A stretch of 64,000 nt of DNA from Labedella populi (GTDB lineage Bacteria; Actinomycetota; Actinomycetes; Actinomycetales; Microbacteriaceae): contig NZ_RZNC01000003.1 of the NCBI RefSeq assembly GCF_004078655.1, positions 248,001 through 312,000 on the forward strand, given 5' to 3'. Shown here in pieces: positions 26,138-34,161 of the stretch. The notes beneath the pieces were generated by a model, which ran no database searches, had not been told where the DNA came from, and was given only the letters and a program-made list of their open reading frames with translations. Each line of letters opens with the position of its first letter. Within the stretch, counting starts at the first letter, position 1. Made by a program: the position numbers and the translations under genes.

Positions 26138-27249
26138 GGGAGTCGCCTTTCGGGGTCGGAGGGATCGAGTGCGCGGAGGGGGACGAGCTCCGGTCGCGCG
26201 ACGCTGCTCGTGACCGGCACGACGGCCCGATCGGCGCTCGATCGAAGCACGGCGTCCATGATGTCGAGCACATGGAGGGCGAGCCTCCCGCTCGCCCGGT
26301 GCGGCCGATCTTCGGAGACCGCCTCGGCGAGATCGGCGAGACCGACCCCGCGTCCCGCGCCGATGAAGCCCGCAGCATCGGGAACCGCACGCCACTCCGG
26401 GTCCTCTCCCGTGGCGACCTCGACCGGCTCTCCGAACCGGTTCGGGTCGGGCACGGCGAACGTGCCCGACGTCCCGTGGACCTCGAACAGAGGCGCTCGT
26501 GTCTGCCAGATCTCGAAGCTCACCGTCACCGTCGACGACACGCCGTTCGCGTGCTCGAGGATCGCGCTGATGTGGGTGTCGACCTCGACGGAGATGGACG
26601 TCCCCGCGAGAGGGCCCGTACCGACCGTGCGTGTGCGTCCCGATCGGGAGGCGACGCCGGAAACCCGTACGACGGCACCGAAGAAGTGCACGAGGGCGGT
26701 CAGGTAATAGGGCCCCATGTCCAGCAGCGGACCGCCGCCGGGCTGGTAGTAGAAGGCGGGAGCGGGGTGCCACCTCTCGTGGCCGGGAGCCGACCAGAAG
26801 ACGCTCGCCCCGACGGGATCGCCGATCATTCCTGATTCGAGGGCCGTCCTCGCCGTCTGAATCCCGGTGCCGAGCACGGTGTCCGGGGCGCTCCCGTAAC
26901 GGAGGCCGAGACCGTCGGCGAGGTCGAGCATGTCGCGGGCCGCGACCGGATCGAGGCCGAGCGGCTTCTCGGCGAAGACGTGCTTACCGGCGCGGAGCGC
27001 GCGTGTGCCGATCTCGACGTGAGCCGACGGGATCGTGAGATTGAGAACGACGTCGACGTCGGGCGAGGCGAGCAGATCGTCGACGGAGAGAGCCTGGGCA
27101 CCGTGTTCCGCGGCGACACCGCGGGCACGCTCGACGTCCAGATCAGCGACGGCGGTGAGCCGCAGCATCGGCAGCGACGGAAGAGTGGCGAGGTACTGCT
27201 CACTGATCTTCCCGGCACCGACGATGCCGACCGTCAGCGGGAGGCCCAC
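26134..27249 (-). CDS. Gfo/Idh/MocA-family oxidoreductase
   Basis: This is an NAD(P)-dependent sugar oxidoreductase. The N-terminal Rossmann motif is TVGIVGAGKISEQYLATLP, the conserved EKPLG motif is in HVFAEKPLGLD, and the C-terminal domain follows (GGGPLLDMGPYYL). GTG at 27249 is chosen because it begins right at the Rossmann strand; this gives 371 aa and a 16-base overlap with the ThuA-like gene. It sits between a ThuA-like protein and the arabinofuranosidase, so a substrate derived from a plant sugar is likely but not proven. Confidence 0.9.
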   Translation of the reverse strand: MGLPLTVGIVGAGKISEQYLATLPSLPMLRLTAVADLDVERARGVAAEHGAQALSVDDLLASPDVDVVLNLTIPSAHVEIGTRALRAGKHVFAEKPLGLDPVAARDMLDLADGLGLRYGSAPDTVLGTGIQTARTALESGMIGDPVGASVFWSAPGHERWHPAPAFYYQPGGGPLLDMGPYYLTALVHFFGAVVRVSGVASRSGRTRTVGTGPLAGTSISVEVDTHISAILEHANGVSSTVTVSFEIWQTRAPLFEVHGTSGTFAVPDPNRFGEPVEVATGEDPEWRAVPDAAGFIGAGRGVGLADLAEAVSEDRPHRASGRLALHVLDIMDAVLRSSADRAVVPVTSSVARPELVPLRALDPSDPERRLP

Positions 27250-27950
27250 AGCAGTCCCCGCTCCACGATCGTGCGCACGTTCGGATCCTGGAGGACCTCC
27301 ACCCGGTGACCAGGCGTCGCCACGAAGATCCGGCCGGCGCCCCACTGCCGGGTCCAGACGGCGGGGGACGTGACGGGACGCGACCACGGGTCCCACTCGC
27401 GAGCGGCCTGCGTCGTCGTCGCGAGGACGTCGTTGTAGTCGTCGTAAAGTACCCAGTATTGCTCCGTGACGAGCTCGAAGTCGAACAGGCCCCGAGTGAT
27501 GGGATGCTCCGCGGCTGCCGGCGTCAGCTCGATCGTGTGCCGGACATAGTTGTCGGACTGCTCACCCACCCGCACGTCCGGGTGTTTCCCGGGGTGGGCG
27601 GCGAACTGGCCGCCGATCAGTTGCAGGTAGTCGGCGTTTGCACGATAGGAGTCCGCGATCCCGCCGTGCCACCCCGCGAGGCCGGTGCCGCCCTCCACCG
27701 CGCGGCGGAGTCCGGCGACCTGGTCCTGCTCGACCGTGGACATGGTCGTGCTCTGCACAATGATGTCGACGGCATCGAGGTAGCCGGCGTCGAGGTAGAC
27801 GGCGGGGGAGTCCTCGACTCTCACCTCGTAGCCGTTCTCATTGAGGAACGGGATGAAGAGCTCGGTGCCCTCGACGGGCTGATGTCCCTCCCAGCCTCCG
27901 CGGACGACGAGCGCCCTCTTGGTGGGAGGGGTGGTGGTCGTATCGGTCAT
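27234..27950 (-). CDS. ThuA-like domain protein
   Basis: This protein has the glutamine-amidotransferase-like ThuA fold, a family linked to trehalose/disaccharide utilisation but without a settled reaction. Typical segments are KRALVVRGGWEGHQP at the N-terminus, GLAGWHGGIADSY near the middle and GRIFVATPGHRVE near the end. ATG at 27950 follows GAGGACGACG and gives 238 aa. It is the first gene of the operon thuA-like, oxidoreductase, abfA. A LacI-type operator lies 41 bases upstream. Confidence 0.85.
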   Translation of the reverse strand: MTDTTTTPPTKRALVVRGGWEGHQPVEGTELFIPFLNENGYEVRVEDSPAVYLDAGYLDAVDIIVQSTTMSTVEQDQVAGLRRAVEGGTGLAGWHGGIADSYRANADYLQLIGGQFAAHPGKHPDVRVGEQSDNYVRHTIELTPAAAEHPITRGLFDFELVTEQYWVLYDDYNDVLATTTQAAREWDPWSRPVTSPAVWTRQWGAGRIFVATPGHRVEVLQDPNVRTIVERGLLWASR

Positions 27951-27990
27951 CGTCGTCCTCGAGGAGCCGGAGAGCCGGACGGATGCACGC

Positions 27991-28004
27991 AACTTGCGCA
28001 AGTT
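27991..28004. promoter_or_regulatory. LacI-type operator upstream of the ThuA-like operon
   Basis: AACTTGCGCAAGTT is a perfect 14-bp palindrome with the central CG step characteristic of LacI/GalR-family operators. It lies between the operon start (27950) and the divergent lacI-type gene. It shares the TTGCGCAA core with the second site at 28102. Confidence 0.75.
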
Positions 28005-28101
28005 CTGCTCTAAATGCGGGGAAGGTTCCCGACCAGTCTGCCGTGCTCACGCGGCTTCTGCAAGGGATCACCACGCACCATCATGCGTAAATCCGCACAA
28101 T

Positions 28102-28113
28102 AGTTGCGCAACT
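28102..28113. promoter_or_regulatory. LacI-type operator upstream of the regulator gene
   Basis: AGTTGCGCAACT is a perfect 12-bp palindrome with a TTGCGCAA core, 18 bases before the regulator start at 28132. Its position predicts autoregulation. Binding at both sites could loop out the 98 bases between their near ends. Confidence 0.7.
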
Positions 28114-28131
28114 TCTGATATGTTCAACTTC

Positions 28132-29214
28132 ATGACGGAGTCGCTACCGAAGGCGCGTCGTTCCGCGCGCCCCACGATGGTGCAGATCGCCGAGGCGGCC
28201 GGGACGAGCGTTCCGACCGTCTCGAAGGTCCTCAACGGCGGGACCGACGTCTCCGCGGCCACTCGGGAACGCGTGATGGAGGCCGCTCGTGAGCTCGGCT
28301 ACCACCGGCGCTCGCGACGGACCGCCGCCGGGGCGGGAGCAGGGGAGTCGCGGCTCGTCGACGTCGTCGTCGGGGGCATCGAGGGCTCGTGGATCAGCCG
28401 CGTCCTCGAGGGCGTCGAGAGCGAGACGAGCCCCGCCGGCCTCGATCTCGTCCTGACACTCGCCGACGACGAGGGGACGTGGGTGTCCCGCATTCTGCGG
28501 CGGCCGTCCGTCGGTGTCATCGTCGTCCTCGTCGACACCACCGCTGCGCAACTGCACGCCCTCTCGGCGGCCGGGCGGCAGGTCGTCGTCCTCGATCCCA
28601 GCTCGCGACCGCCGGGAGATATCCCGAGTGTCGGGGCAACGAACTGGGAGGGCGGACGCCTCGCGGCCGAGCATCTCGTGTCCGCAGGCCACCGGGACGT
28701 CGCGGTGATCGGCGGTTCCCGTGCCCATCTCTACAGCAGCGCACGCATCGACGGATTCCTCACCGCCTACCGCGACGCCGGTGCCCCCGTGCTCCCCGAG
28801 CGCGTCGTCCACGCCGATTGGGACCGGGCCGTCGCCCACTCGGCAGCGCTCACGCTGCTCGGCGAGAGCGCCGCACGCCCGTCGGCCATCTTCGCGTGCT
28901 CGGACCTGATGGCCCTCGGCGTCTACGACGCCGCGGCCGAGATCGGGTTGAGCGTGCCGGATCAGCTCAGCGTCGTGGGATTCGACGACGTCAGGGAGGC
29001 CTCGTGGGCTGCGCCGCCGCTCACGACGATCCAGCAGCCCATCCGCGAGATGGGATCTGCGGCGTTCCGGATGCTCGGGCGGTTGCACCCCGAGAGCGGG
29101 GGAGCGACCTCCGCGTCAGCGCCACGGATCGAGCTGGAAACGCGCCTGGTCGTGCGCGACTCGACGACTCGGCTCCTCGAGACCGCGGGCTCGGCGCGCG
29201 CGCTCGAGGCCTGA
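28132..29214 (+). CDS. LacI-family transcriptional regulator
   Basis: This repressor of about 360 aa has an N-terminal LacI helix-turn-helix (MVQIAEAAGTSVPTVSKVLN) and hinge, followed by a periplasmic-binding-protein-like sensor domain (VVDVVVGGIEGSW through SVVGFDDVREASW). It is divergent from the ThuA-like/oxidoreductase/arabinofuranosidase operon, with two matching palindromes between, so it probably controls that operon and itself in response to an arabinose-containing or related sugar. ATG at 28120 is an alternative start. Neither start has a clear ribosome binding site. Confidence 0.92.
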   Translation: MTESLPKARRSARPTMVQIAEAAGTSVPTVSKVLNGGTDVSAATRERVMEAARELGYHRRSRRTAAGAGAGESRLVDVVVGGIEGSWISRVLEGVESETSPAGLDLVLTLADDEGTWVSRILRRPSVGVIVVLVDTTAAQLHALSAAGRQVVVLDPSSRPPGDIPSVGATNWEGGRLAAEHLVSAGHRDVAVIGGSRAHLYSSARIDGFLTAYRDAGAPVLPERVVHADWDRAVAHSAALTLLGESAARPSAIFACSDLMALGVYDAAAEIGLSVPDQLSVVGFDDVREASWAAPPLTTIQQPIREMGSAAFRMLGRLHPESGGATSASAPRIELETRLVVRDSTTRLLETAGSARALEA

Positions 29215-29474
29215 GAGGAGCGCCGGCATCACCCGCCACACGATTATCCCCGCCGCGAGGACGGCCGTGAACGCGAAGACGATCGGCAGCCCGCCCCGAT
29301 CGACCGGCAGCGGCCTGACGTCGAGGGAGAGCACGAGGTCGCGGGCGACGTCCGCCTCGCCGAGCGCGGCGGACGTCCCACCGGTCCGGGAGGGGCCCGG
29401 CGCGTTCTGATGCGTAACGCCGTTACCCGTTTCTTCACTGATCGACGTGTGGATGACAACATGACGAGGTGACA
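29215..29474. other. Interval at the left edge of the accessory island
   Basis: No conserved gene is certain here. On the minus strand a frame open from 29475 to 29116 encodes a plausible single transmembrane helix (GLPIVFAFTAVLAAGIIVW) after a variable leader, but it runs 99 bases into the 3' end of the LacI gene. It could be a small membrane protein or chance. The first copy of the 18-bp island repeat is at 29421. Confidence 0.35.
29421..29438 (+). repeat. Island direct repeat, copy 1 (putative attachment core)
   Basis: CGTTACCCGTTTCTTCAC is identical to copy 2 and differs at one base from copies 3 and 4. It is preceded by GTAACGC, so GTAAC and GTTAC form a short dyad across the left part. 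It marks the left edge of the region of accessory genes. Confidence 0.85.
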
Positions 29475-30136
29475 ATGCGCGACGTCAGAACCGAACCGTT
29501 CCGGGCTGGTGACTCAGTCACGCTTCGGAGCGTGCAGTTGCTCGGTCATCATGGCGAGGCAGTCGCCTTCGCCGTCACTGGACGAGTGCTGGTGGATAAC
29601 GAGGATCTGGCCGTCGTCGCAACCCCTATCGGGTCCGCTATGCGCAGACGGGCAGGAATCGGCAGCGGACCCAACGGCCGACAGGTCCTCCCGAGGACTG
29701 GGATGGAGAGTACGTCGAAGAGAGGTGGTTCGGAGCACCCGTCGTGCGCGTGCATCCGAAAGGTTCGCCGTGGTCCGTGTGGCGATGGCACGACGGAACT
29801 GACTGGCTTCCCGACTGGTACGTGAATCTCGAGCGACCGTGGGCACGCACGGCAATCGGCTTCGACTACCAGGACTGGACGCTCGACGTCATCGCCTCCA
29901 CCGACGCACACGGTTCGTGGTCCGTGCGCTACAAGGACGAGGACGAACTCGCCTTTTACACGAGCAGAGGCCACTGGTCCGAAGCCATGCAGTCGACCAT
30001 CGAGGGCGCCGGTCGAGACGCGACGCGCACGGCGCTCGCGCGTGCATTCCCCTTCGACGCGGATTGGTCGCAGTGGGTACCCGACCCCTCGTGGGACGCT
30101 TCGGAGCTCCCGACGCACTGGCCCCTTCTCCGATAG
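29475..30136 (+). pseudogene. DUF402 (FomD-like) protein, interrupted by a frameshift
   Basis: The N-terminal half reads in one frame from ATG 29475 (RAGDSVTLRSVQLLG, then VTGRVLVDNEDLAVVATPIG). The C-terminal half reads in another (WYVNLERPWARTAIGFD, then VRYKDEDELAFYTSR, ending DPSWDASELPTHWPLL). Together they match DUF402 proteins, a family related to the phosphatase FomD. The frame changes near 29690, where one missing base in GTCCTCCCGAGGACTGG would account for the break. GAGG precedes the start. A real one-base deletion or a sequencing error would look the same. It stands alone on the plus strand just inside repeat copy 1. Confidence 0.8.
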
Positions 30137-30467
30137 AGCGTCACGACCTCGGGAGACCATGTGCGCAGATCCCAGAGGCTCCCGCGCGACGATACTTCGC
30201 GTGGCTCCGACGCCGAGTAGCGGCTCAATGACCCACGGCCCGCCGGCAACGATGGTTTCTGGTGCTCAGTCGGCGTAGGAACCGAAACTCTGTGTCGGAA
30301 CAGCAGAGGGTTTCGGCACGGTCAGCGACGTGTTGTCATTGACCCCTCGGGTGCTGGTGATCGCAGACCACGCCCGCTGACCGGCTGCGGCTCGATCGCG
30401 GACGTGCTGCTCGACGGTGTGCAGCTCGCCGTGGCAGAGCAGCAGCAGGAGGGCTGACCGCGGCGGG
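30137..30467. other. 331-base interval between the DUF402 remnant and the HTH gene
   Basis: No conserved gene is recognised. A minus-strand frame at 30266-30526 overlaps the HTH gene in another phase and has no family resemblance that I can see. The stretch probably holds the 3' untranslated end of the restriction-modification operon. Confidence 0.4.
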
Positions 30468-30695
30468 TCACTCGCGCTCGGTCGGTTCCTCCGTGGTGGC
30501 GAGACGGAACGACAGCCCCAGGGCATCGGCGACCCTCGTGAGCTTCGCGGTGTTTACGTGGTCGCCGCCCTCAATCCGCGCGATCGTGGGACGAGAAACA
30601 CCGGAGAGCTCGGCGAGATGTTCCTGCGACCACTCACGACCTGTCCGTGCTTCGCGGACCTGCGCCGCGATCGCCTCCATGTCCCCGGGGCTCAT
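30468..30695 (-). CDS. XRE-family helix-turn-helix protein of the RM operon
   Basis: This 75-aa protein is essentially one Cro/C1-type DNA-binding domain (VREARTGREWSQEHLAELSG, then VSRPTIARIEGGDHVNTAKL). Its ATG overlaps the specificity-subunit stop by 4 bases, so it is co-translated with the RM genes. Small HTH proteins of this size often act as controllers of restriction-modification expression; here it is last in the operon instead of first, which argues against a classic C protein. The acidic tail ends TTEEPTERE. Confidence 0.85.
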   Translation of the reverse strand: MSPGDMEAIAAQVREARTGREWSQEHLAELSGVSRPTIARIEGGDHVNTAKLTRVADALGLSFRLATTEEPTERE

Positions 30696-31750
30696 GCCAC
30701 GGCCACGCTCATCGCACGTTCTGCGCGGGTCCGCAGGATCTCCCCGTAAAGAGTCAGGCCTTCCCAGTCGACGACCTGGCTGCCCGAGTCATCGGTCGTG
30801 ACGGGAACCATGATGCGGGTCTTCGCAAGCCGCGCCATGGACACGCCGTAGCCCCACGAGAACTTGCGCATTGCCCGCCGCATGATGGCGGTCAGCATAA
30901 GGCCCGAATGAACGTTCAGCTTGCGGTGCCGGAAGATCAAGAAGTTCTGCGCGGTGTAGAACGGAACAGGCTGATAGAACGTCGCCTGAGTTTTCAGAGT
31001 GACGGTGATGCAGTTTCCCACTTCAGGATCGACGGCCTGATCCGCGACGATCGCAGCGATACTGTTCGCCGAGTGTGTCTGACTGAGGTACGGCACCTTC
31101 GGCTCGCCACCTTTCAGGTGCACCTTGTCGAACCAAGCCGATGATGCCTTCATACTCTCGAACACATCCGTGATGAACATGGGCTCGAACATCAGATCCG
31201 GGAGCTCCGCGTCCGCGTCGGCTGTGTCAGACGTGCGAGCGCTGTGTGCGTGTGTGATCGCTCGGTCCATGAGTTCTTCACCGAGTCGGTTCATGCCCTC
31301 CCAGTCGACGACCTGCTCGCCGGAGGCGTCCGTCGTGACCGGGACCATGATGCGAGTCTTCGCGAGACGACCGGCACTTGCCTTGTGCCCCCACGAGAAC
31401 TTCTCGATGGCGCGTCGGAGTACAGAGGTCAGCACCAACCCGTTGAAGACGTCAAGGTGCGGTGACCGCAGTTCGTAGACTTTGGTAGCGCCATAAAAAG
31501 CCACCGGCTGGTAGGCCACCACCTGCGTATCGATACCGACCGTAATCGCGTTGCCGTTGTTCGCTCGCTCCCCCTGGAGAGAGATGAATCCAGCAACACT
31601 ATTCCCCGCCGCAGAGTTCGTGACATGCGGGAAGGCTGGCTCTCCAGGCAGGACCTGATTGGTGTTTAGCCAGGCCGGGGCCTGCCGGTACGTCTCGAAC
31701 ACATCCGTAATCAGCATCGGAGCGAAGGTCAGGTCGTCGTAAGCGCTCAT
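30692..31750 (-). CDS. BcgI-like specificity (S) subunit
   Basis: This 352-aa protein has two similar halves, each a target-recognition domain. Half one has FAPMLITDVFETYRQAPAWL and ends in KTRIMVPVTTDASGEQVVDW. Half two has FEPMFITDVFESMKASSAWF and ends in KTRIMVPVTTDDSGSQVVDW. This is the layout of BcgI-type B subunits (about 340 aa), which read a bipartite site. The start overlaps the stop of the nuclease/methylase subunit (ATGA), so the two are made together. The target sequence cannot be predicted here. Confidence 0.8.
   Translation of the reverse strand: MSAYDDLTFAPMLITDVFETYRQAPAWLNTNQVLPGEPAFPHVTNSAAGNSVAGFISLQGERANNGNAITVGIDTQVVAYQPVAFYGATKVYELRSPHLDVFNGLVLTSVLRRAIEKFSWGHKASAGRLAKTRIMVPVTTDASGEQVVDWEGMNRLGEELMDRAITHAHSARTSDTADADAELPDLMFEPMFITDVFESMKASSAWFDKVHLKGGEPKVPYLSQTHSANSIAAIVADQAVDPEVGNCITVTLKTQATFYQPVPFYTAQNFLIFRHRKLNVHSGLMLTAIMRRAMRKFSWGYGVSMARLAKTRIMVPVTTDDSGSQVVDWEGLTLYGEILRTRAERAMSVAVA
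30759..30906 (-). repeat. Direct repeat inside the S-subunit gene, 3' copy
   Basis: This stretch of about 148 bases is an imperfect copy of 31297-31442. Both encode the conserved KFSWG...RLAKTRIMVPVT...DWEG segment at the end of each target-recognition half. Confidence 0.75.
31297..31442 (-). repeat. Direct repeat inside the S-subunit gene, 5' copy
   Basis: This copy pairs with 30759-30906. Homologous conserved segments bracket the variable second target-recognition domain, an arrangement that allows domain exchange by recombination in S-subunit genes. Confidence 0.75.
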
Positions 31751-33750
31751 GCGTCAACACCTTCCTCGACCTCGGCCTCAGCCGCGACGGGAGTGATCAG
31801 ATCCCCGCGACCGTGCGTGTGCGTGTCGACCTGCCAGGTGACGTAGTCAGCGACGGTGGCGTAGAAGTCCTCGTAGCTCGGCGGCTGGTCGTTGAAGTAG
31901 AAGTAGCTGTGCTGCCACTCGTCCGTCGCGCTCACCTCGGAGCGGACGACGAACGCGGTGTCGTCCGGCACGCCGTCCTTGACGACCTCGAGGAGGTGCT
32001 TGCGTCGGTCCGCTGCACGCCCGTCGTCGACCAGCCCCACGTGCTGACGGACCTTGTACCCGTCGTCCTTGAAGTCGATGAACGTCGTCTTCTTCGACGC
32101 CGGGTGCGGGACACCGGCGGTGAAGAGGGCGACGACGACATGGGTGCCCACACCGTGGAACGTGTCGGGGTTCATCGTCAGGACCGCGTCGAGCGTGTGG
32201 TGCTTCATGATCTTCGCCTTGAGGGCCTTGTCCTCTTTCGTCTTCCCGACCATCGCAGACTGCGGCACGATCGCGGCGAGACGTCCGCGGACGTCGAGCT
32301 GCGACAGCGCCCGTTCGATGAAAGAGAGCTCGGACAGGTGCCTGGTCGTCTTGTCCTTCGACTGGGAGTACGGCGGATTCATGAGCACCTTCGTGAATCG
32401 CTCGAGGCGGCCGGGGCGCTCAGGGTTGTACGGGAAGAAGTCGTCTCGGGTGACGTCGAAGAAGTTGTGGCGCTGGAAGTTGGCCTTCCCGTCGCCGCGG
32501 AGGATCATGTTCGTGGTGCCGACGGCAAAGAGCTTGTCCTGGAGCTCGACGCCGTGGAGCTGGAACCGCTTGATCTCGTCGAGACGTTCGTCGAGCGTGC
32601 CCGAGTCAGAGCCATAGCGGGTCATCGCATCGGTGAACATGCGTCGCATCGCCGCGACGAGGAACGCGCCCGATCCAGCCGTGGGGTCTAGCACCACATC
32701 GTCGCTGTTGACATCGATGAGCTCAGCCATGAGATCGGTGATGTGATGAGGGGTAAGCACGATGCCGAGCGAGTTGCCGTCCGAACCGCCGTACTTCACG
32801 AACTCGCCGTAGAAGTTGCCGAGCACGTCGAACGCCGTGTACGACGGGTCTGAGACGACCTCGAACACCTCGTGATCGAGAATCTCGGTGAAGTGGCGAA
32901 GGGGGGTCTTCCCGAGGTCCTTGTTGCGTGCGTTCAGCAGGACGTGCCGACGGATGAAGGAGAAGCGGTCGAGCATGATGCCGATCTTCTGCTTCGGTCC
33001 GAGGTCGGCCTCGGGACTCTCGAGGAACTCCTTTGCGGCGGTGTACACCTTGTCACCGTCGCGGTATCCGTTGCGCTGATCGCCCGTGAGGTCGTCGAGG
33101 AGCTCCGGACGATACTTGAGCGCGAGGAGGATCGCGGAGACGAGAGTTGCCTTGTTCTCGTTCTCCAGCGACGCGTAGTTGCGCATACCTTCGTGCAGGA
33201 CCCCTGCGACCTTCCGGACCTCGCGTACCTCTCGCTCCTCGCGAGGGAGCTGGCCGAGAACAGCGACCCGATGGTACTCGTCGATGTTCTCCGGGGCGAA
33301 GTTCGTAAGCGTCTCGAGGTCCTCGAGGAGCTTCGGTTCAGCACGAGGCGCGACGAAGGCGACCTTCATGCTGTAGTGGCTCTCGCTCCCTGCGACACCG
33401 ATGGCGAACACCTGCTTGTCGGTCTTGCCGGCAAAGGCCTTTGCATAGTGCACTGCTCCGTTCAGGGCGAACTTCACACGCGCCATGGGGGCAAGATCGA
33501 CGTTGCCAGCTTCGTCGAACGCCACTGACTCTTCGAAACGTGGCTTGTCCTCGAGCACGACGATGAAGTCACCCGACTCGATGACGAACTCCGGCTTGCC
33601 TCGTCCGGAACCGCCAGACTTCGAAGCACCTTCGAGCGCAGCGTAGATGTAGGCAGGAGCGTCCGAGCAGCTCTGCTCCCATGGGCGGGGAAAGCCGATT
33701 TCCCGCAACATGTCGCGGACGAACTGGTCGGTCGAGCGTTCATTGCTCAT
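31747..33750 (-). CDS. BcgI-like restriction endonuclease/N6-adenine methyltransferase subunit
   Basis: This 667-aa protein appears to combine cleavage and modification. Near residues 53-69 there is a PD-(D/E)XK-like site (P53-E54, D61, then E67-D-K69 in VVLEDKP). An HsdM-like N6-adenine methylase domain follows, with the SAM motif DPTAGSGAFL (356-365), catalytic NPPYSQ (459-464) and TPHHITDLM just before. BcgI A subunits have the same order and a similar length (about 640 aa). AGGAGG precedes ATG 33750. No separate HsdR-type translocase is present nearby. Type IIB/IIG action (cutting beside or on both sides of the site) is inferred from the architecture. Confidence 0.82.
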   Translation of the reverse strand: MSNERSTDQFVRDMLREIGFPRPWEQSCSDAPAYIYAALEGASKSGGSGRGKPEFVIESGDFIVVLEDKPRFEESVAFDEAGNVDLAPMARVKFALNGAVHYAKAFAGKTDKQVFAIGVAGSESHYSMKVAFVAPRAEPKLLEDLETLTNFAPENIDEYHRVAVLGQLPREEREVREVRKVAGVLHEGMRNYASLENENKATLVSAILLALKYRPELLDDLTGDQRNGYRDGDKVYTAAKEFLESPEADLGPKQKIGIMLDRFSFIRRHVLLNARNKDLGKTPLRHFTEILDHEVFEVVSDPSYTAFDVLGNFYGEFVKYGGSDGNSLGIVLTPHHITDLMAELIDVNSDDVVLDPTAGSGAFLVAAMRRMFTDAMTRYGSDSGTLDERLDEIKRFQLHGVELQDKLFAVGTTNMILRGDGKANFQRHNFFDVTRDDFFPYNPERPGRLERFTKVLMNPPYSQSKDKTTRHLSELSFIERALSQLDVRGRLAAIVPQSAMVGKTKEDKALKAKIMKHHTLDAVLTMNPDTFHGVGTHVVVALFTAGVPHPASKKTTFIDFKDDGYKVRQHVGLVDDGRAADRRKHLLEVVKDGVPDDTAFVVRSEVSATDEWQHSYFYFNDQPPSYEDFYATVADYVTWQVDTHTHGRGDLITPVAAEAEVEEGVDA

Positions 33751-34161
33751 CGGGCTGCCTCCTGGCTGGTCCTGCGTTGTATCAGGAACATTACATGGGC
33801 GATGGTAGGTTCGCGTCGCGCATCGGCGAAACAGGGAATTACACGCTGTAGCGCAGGCCGAGCGCCGCGCAGGACCGCGCCGTGCGGTCGAACTGCTCGA
33901 GGGAGGGCTGGGAAGTGGCATGAACCCGGCGCAGCTCCGCGGTGGTGGGTAACCGCGTTACCCGTTTCTTCACGGCTGGAGGCTACTCCGCCTGCTCGCG
34001 CGGCGCGTCGTCGCTACGGCGCTCAGGCTGTGGGACGACGAACGAGCGATGTCTGAAACCGGAGACGATACGCCCGTAAGGGCGGTCTCCGCCGCGCGAC
34101 TGCCGGAGCCCTTCGGCGGCCGCCCTCGTTCTGCGAGGCGCCTGCGCGCGGGTGGCTCGCT
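33751..34161. other. 411-base interval around repeat copy 2
   Basis: No gene is recognised. The right part should contain the promoter of the minus-strand RM operon, just upstream of 33750. The fourth-fifths region holds repeat copy 2. The segment 33974-34161 lies downstream of the phosphotransferase and contains short GC-rich inverted sequences that could terminate it, but none is convincing. Confidence 0.4.
33956..33973 (+). repeat. Island direct repeat, copy 2
   Basis: CGTTACCCGTTTCTTCAC is identical to copy 1. With the preceding bases it forms GGGTAAC-CGC-GTTACCC, a 7-bp perfect inverted repeat around a 3-base spacer. It separates the RM module from the phosphotransferase module. Confidence 0.85.

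Noticed and set aside
30266-30526. A minus-strand 86-codon frame overlapping the HTH gene
   Set aside because: It starts inside the HTH gene in another phase, has no ribosome site and shows no recognisable domain.
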